Shown: positions 60,914-64,000 of the stretch, piece by piece
Position numbering within the stretch: position 1 is the stretch's first letter
How the letters are laid out: each line of letters begins with the position of its first letter
Source: Chenopodium formosanum
Taxonomy: Eukaryota > Streptophyta > Magnoliopsida > Caryophyllales > Amaranthaceae
Reading direction: 5' to 3'
Length of the DNA: 64,000 bases
Assembly (NCBI GenBank): GCA_024500155.1
Contig: CM044868.1
Span: 36,505,665 to 36,569,664, forward strand
Made by a program: the position numbers and the translations under genes
Notes under the pieces: generated by a model
The model's input: the letters and a program-made list of their open reading frames with translations, nothing else
Told to the model about the DNA's origin: nothing
The model's database searches: none

Positions 60914-62997
60914 CAATCACTGACCGGTGAACGGTCAGATGAACTCCGCCCCCAACCGGCTGGTGAAAACATTGATCTCGTTCTGGATGACAGCCGTCCA
61001 GAACGTACTGTAAAGGTGGGGACAATTGCTCATGCTACCTTGGGTGCAAGCTTGCACCTTCTGCTGAAGGAATTCAAAGACATTTTTGCCTTTGAAGTGG
61101 AAGAGATGCAAGGCGTTAGCCTGAATCTTGCTGTCCACACACTCGCTGTGGACCCCAAAAAGAAGTCCATCCGGCAAAAGAAAAGAAACCACGGTAAGGA
61201 AAGAAGTCAGGCGGCAGCTGCCGAAGTAAAAAAGCTGCTAGACGCCAGGTTCATTCGGCCCTGCAACTTTCCCGACTGGGTGGCCAATGTGGTTCTTGTT
61301 AAGAAACCGAATGGGACTTGGCGCATTTGTGTTGATTACACAGACCTCAATAAGGCGTGTCCAAAGGTAAGTTACCTGATGTGAATTATTGATCCGAAAA
61401 TCAACAAAACACAAGGGATATGTTTAAGTCTAATTCTATACAGGAAATCCACCAAGAATTAAACAAAAACTAAGATTAATCAATTAAGAATCCACCTAAT
61501 TAATCAATCCAAACGAATGTTTTAACTAAAACAAGCAAAACAGCAATTGATCGCAATCAACCAAAACTCAAGTATGCAACTTAAGAAATAATCTGAATAT
61601 TAATCTATGTGTATGTCTATTCATGTGTTTACAGCCCTATTTATAAGACTTAGTTTACCTAGGAAGATTAGGACAAGTCCCTAATTCAATCCTAATTAAA
61701 CTAGAATTCTAACTTGCTTGAAGAGCAAGCACCTTGGCGCACAAGCATACACCAAACTCCTTGGAGAACAAGCACACGCCTAAACTGATTTATTTTGCTA
61801 ACTAACTGATTTTTAAAGCAACTAAATAAATAAATAAAAATTAAAGAACTAAATAAAGATTAAAGATCCTAATGCTTGAACCAAGAAAAACCCTTTCAAG
61901 TGAAAGGTAAAAACTTGTAAGCAAAATCTAAGTAAAGAAAATTCAAGAAAGTTCAAGAAAGTGAACTAGACTCCAAGAAAAGTCACTAAGAAAACCGTGG
62001 CTTTGCTTTGATATCCAAGAAAGTGTCCATGCAATGCTTGGCTTGAATCAATGTTTAGGGATAAGCTATCTTGATGCATGATAAGCAAATCTTCGAAGTT
62101 CTCCATGCTTAGACTTGCATCATTACCTGTTTCCAAAGATCGACAGTCTGGTTGATTCTACAGCCGGTCACGCCTTGATGAGCTTTATGGATGCCTACTC
62201 TGGCTTCCATCAGATACCCTTGTGGAAAAAGGATTAAGAGAAGACGACCTTCATCACTGATCAGGGGTTATTCTGTTATACTGTGATGCCGTTTGGCTTG
62301 AAAAATGCGCCTGCCACTTTCCAACGGATGATTAATATGTTCTTCAATAATCAGATTGGGAGGAATGTGGAGGCGTACATTGATGACATGATAGTCAAAT
62401 CCAAGCTACAGACGGATCACCTTGCTGATCTCCGAGAAACATTCACCACCCTCAGGCGACATAAGGTCATGTTAAATCCAAAGAAATGCGTCTTTGGTGT
62501 TGAGTCTGGGAAGTTTATCGGATTCCTGATTGATCAAAGGGGGATAGAGCCTAACCTTGAAAAGATATAGGCGGTGATAGACATGAAGTCACCCCATTCT
62601 GTCAAGGAAGTGCAGAGACTCACCGGCTGTCTGGCCGCCTTGGGGAGGTTCCTCAGCCGGTCAGGCGACAAGTGCCTCTACTTCTTCCGAGCAATCAGGA
62701 AGAAGACCAGATTTGAATGGGGGGAGGATGCTAAGGCGGCATTCCAGAGGTTGAAAGAGCATTTACATTCTCTACCTAGGTTGGTCAGTGCTTTACCTAG
62801 GGAGACGTTGTACATGTATTTAGCCATCTCAAATCATGCCCTCAGTGTCGTTCTCCTTGCTGAGCGAGACGGCGTGCAGCTCCCGGTTTACTTCATTAGC
62901 CATGTTCTTAAAAATGCTGAACTTTGGTACCCCATGGTTGAAAAATTTGGCCTTGCTTTGTATATGGCATTCAAAAAATTGAAACCTTACTTTTAGG
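60914..62997 (+). pseudogene. Tat-type gypsy reverse transcriptase and RNase H
   Basis: The RT begins with AEVKKLLDARFIRPCNFPDW and LVKKPNGTWRICVDYTDLNKACPK (61230-61366), is interrupted by a 746-bp solo LTR, and continues with FPKIDSLVDSTAGH, MDAYSGFHQIPL, TFITDQGLFCYTVMPFGLKN, APATFQRMI and an intact YIDDMIVKS (near 62376). The thumb and RNase H follow (LTGCLAALGRFLSRS, FEWGEDAKAAFQRLK; 62574-62997). Stops: a TAG near 60911, a TAA near 62233, a TAG near 62568 and a TAG near 62995. Removing the insertion (751 bp including one target copy) restores the same frame. Confidence 0.93.
61377..62122 (-). mobile_element. Solo LTR inside the gypsy reverse transcriptase (746 bp)
   Basis: The borders are TGATGTGAATTATTG and ACTTGCATCA (TGATG...CATCA inverted ends), flanked by TTACC on both sides (61372-61376 and 62123-62127). 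The minus strand carries TTATAAATAGGGC (near 61640), a TATA box, so it is oriented against the gypsy element. No coding sequence. This family is not otherwise present in the window. Confidence 0.9.
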
Positions 62998-62999
62998 CA

Positions 63000-64000
63000 C
63001 ATCCGGTGGTGATTTACACTGACCAGCCACTCAAGCGGCCAATGTCTACCTTGGACTCATCCGGGAGAATGTTGAAATGGGCTATTGAAATGCAAAGTCT
63101 TGAAATCACATACGAATCAAGAAAGGCAGTGAATGGTCAGGCGTTTGCCGACTTCATTGTTGAAATGACCTGTCCGGTGGCTCCGGAAAATCTTGATCAG
63201 GTTTGGAAAGTGTATGTAGACGGGAGCTCTACTAAGAACGGCTGTGGTGCAGGCGTAATCTACGAGTCTCCCAAAGGAGACAGATTTGAGTATGCACTAC
63301 GGTTCAAGTTTCAGGCCTCTAACAATGAGGCGGAATATGAAGCCCTGCTAGCCGGCATTCACATGTGTAAGACGACAGGGGCCATGAAAATGGACGCCTG
63401 TCTGATTCCCAATTGGTTGTTAGCCAGTATGAGGGAAGCTACGAGGCTACTCATTCGGCTATGATCAAATATTTTCAGGCGGTCAAAGAAGAGGCCGGGG
63501 CACTTGAGGAATTCCGGCTGAATCAAGTGCCTAGGTCGGAAAACAACCAGGCGGATGCATTGTCAAAACTGGCGTCTTCTGCCTGCCATGATACGCCTCG
63601 GTCAGTCTTTTGGGAAGTTCTTGAAAAGAGAAGCATCTATGAAGATCCCATTGGAATTCTAGACCGAAGCTCTACCTGGATAATTGCCATCCGGGCCTAT
63701 CTTTCGGACGGTACACTTCCTGATTCGCCACAGGAGGCAGCCGTCCTGAAGAAGCGAGCTGCAAGCTTCGAGTTGAAAAATGGAGAACTCTTCAAGGCGG
63801 GGTTTCTTAAGCCCCTGTTTAAGTGTGTCACCCCTGAAAAGGGGAAGGAAGTTCTCAAAGACCTACATTCGGGATTCTGCGTCTCCCATATAGGCGGCAG
63901 GTCTCTAGCCGTCAGAGCTAGACGACATTATTTTTGGCCTACTCTTGAGGCAGACGCCAAGGAGTTGGTAAAGAAATGCGACAAGTGCCAAAAATTTGGC
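63000..64000 (+). pseudogene. Tat-type gypsy RNase H C-terminus, archaeal-type RNase H and integrase start
   Basis: HPVVIYTDQPLKRPMSTLDS leads into a second RNase H of archaeal type: VYVDGSSTKNGCGAGVIYES then RFKFQASNNEAEYEALLAGI (63208-63366), the hallmark of the Tat lineage. A frameshift near 63375-63400 moves the frame; RNase H then continues (LNQVPRSENNQADALSKLAS). The integrase zinc-binding region is at 63870-64000 (LHSGFCVSHIGGRS, HYFWP, CDKCQKFG; His-His-Cys-Cys spacing). The element leaves the window before the integrase core. Confidence 0.93.

Overview
This is plant nuclear DNA, most likely from a eudicot. It is AT-rich, has spliced genes, and consists mostly of nested LTR retrotransposons, CACTA DNA transposons and Helitrons in long non-coding stretches. 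I see no bacterial operons, rRNA, tRNA or CRISPR. I do not assign a species. Only one apparently intact host gene is visible: a three-exon PAR1-family gene (secreted, cysteine-rich) at 34504-36830 on the plus strand.

Layout. 1-617 is the end of a CACTA element inserted into a Ty1/copia element (copia-1: polyprotein remnant 618-4101, 3' LTR 4981-6305). Copia-1 appears to sit inside the 5' LTR of a second copy of the same family (copia-2: LTR piece 6306-7163, leader 9346-12023, polyprotein remnant 12028-16052, 3' LTR 16934-17811). Copia-2 is broken by a TGTAACACC-type LTR (7164-9345) and by a second CACTA piece (17812-18591). From 18592 to 32608 lies a minus-strand Athila-like, probably non-autonomous, element. 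It carries a solo Athila-type LTR (22129-31503, target duplication CAAAG). That LTR in turn holds a complete 4.3 kb CACTA element (22611-26915) with captured, broken phototropin kinase exons, and a 2.6 kb solo LTR (27489-30102, target duplication ACAAT).

32609-36990 is the gene island: two short Helitrons (33798-34154 upstream of PAR1, and 35549-35965 inside its second intron) and the PAR1 gene. 36999-40253 is a degraded minus-strand Ty3/gypsy element (gag remnant, leader, LTR with a 20-bp tandem repeat). 40254-41001 is a copia integrase fragment cut by an Athila element (5' LTR 41002-42649, gag-protease remnant to about 45500). A solo LTR of another gypsy family follows (45746-46197).

47325-64000 is a Tat-type Ty3/gypsy element with aspartic protease, reverse transcriptase, archaeal-type RNase H and the start of integrase; it runs off the right edge. 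Its gag is split by a full-length minus-strand copia element (copia-3, 48251-58746, both LTRs, near-matching target duplication). Its reverse transcriptase is split by a 746-bp solo LTR (61377-62122, target duplication TTACC).

All polyprotein reading frames in the window are broken, several at catalytic residues. Comparing the three copia copies suggests two conserved features of this family: a splice donor in the LTR paired with an acceptor just before the gag ATG, which would remove a 2.9 kb leader containing the primer-binding site, and a hairpin directly before the polypurine tract.
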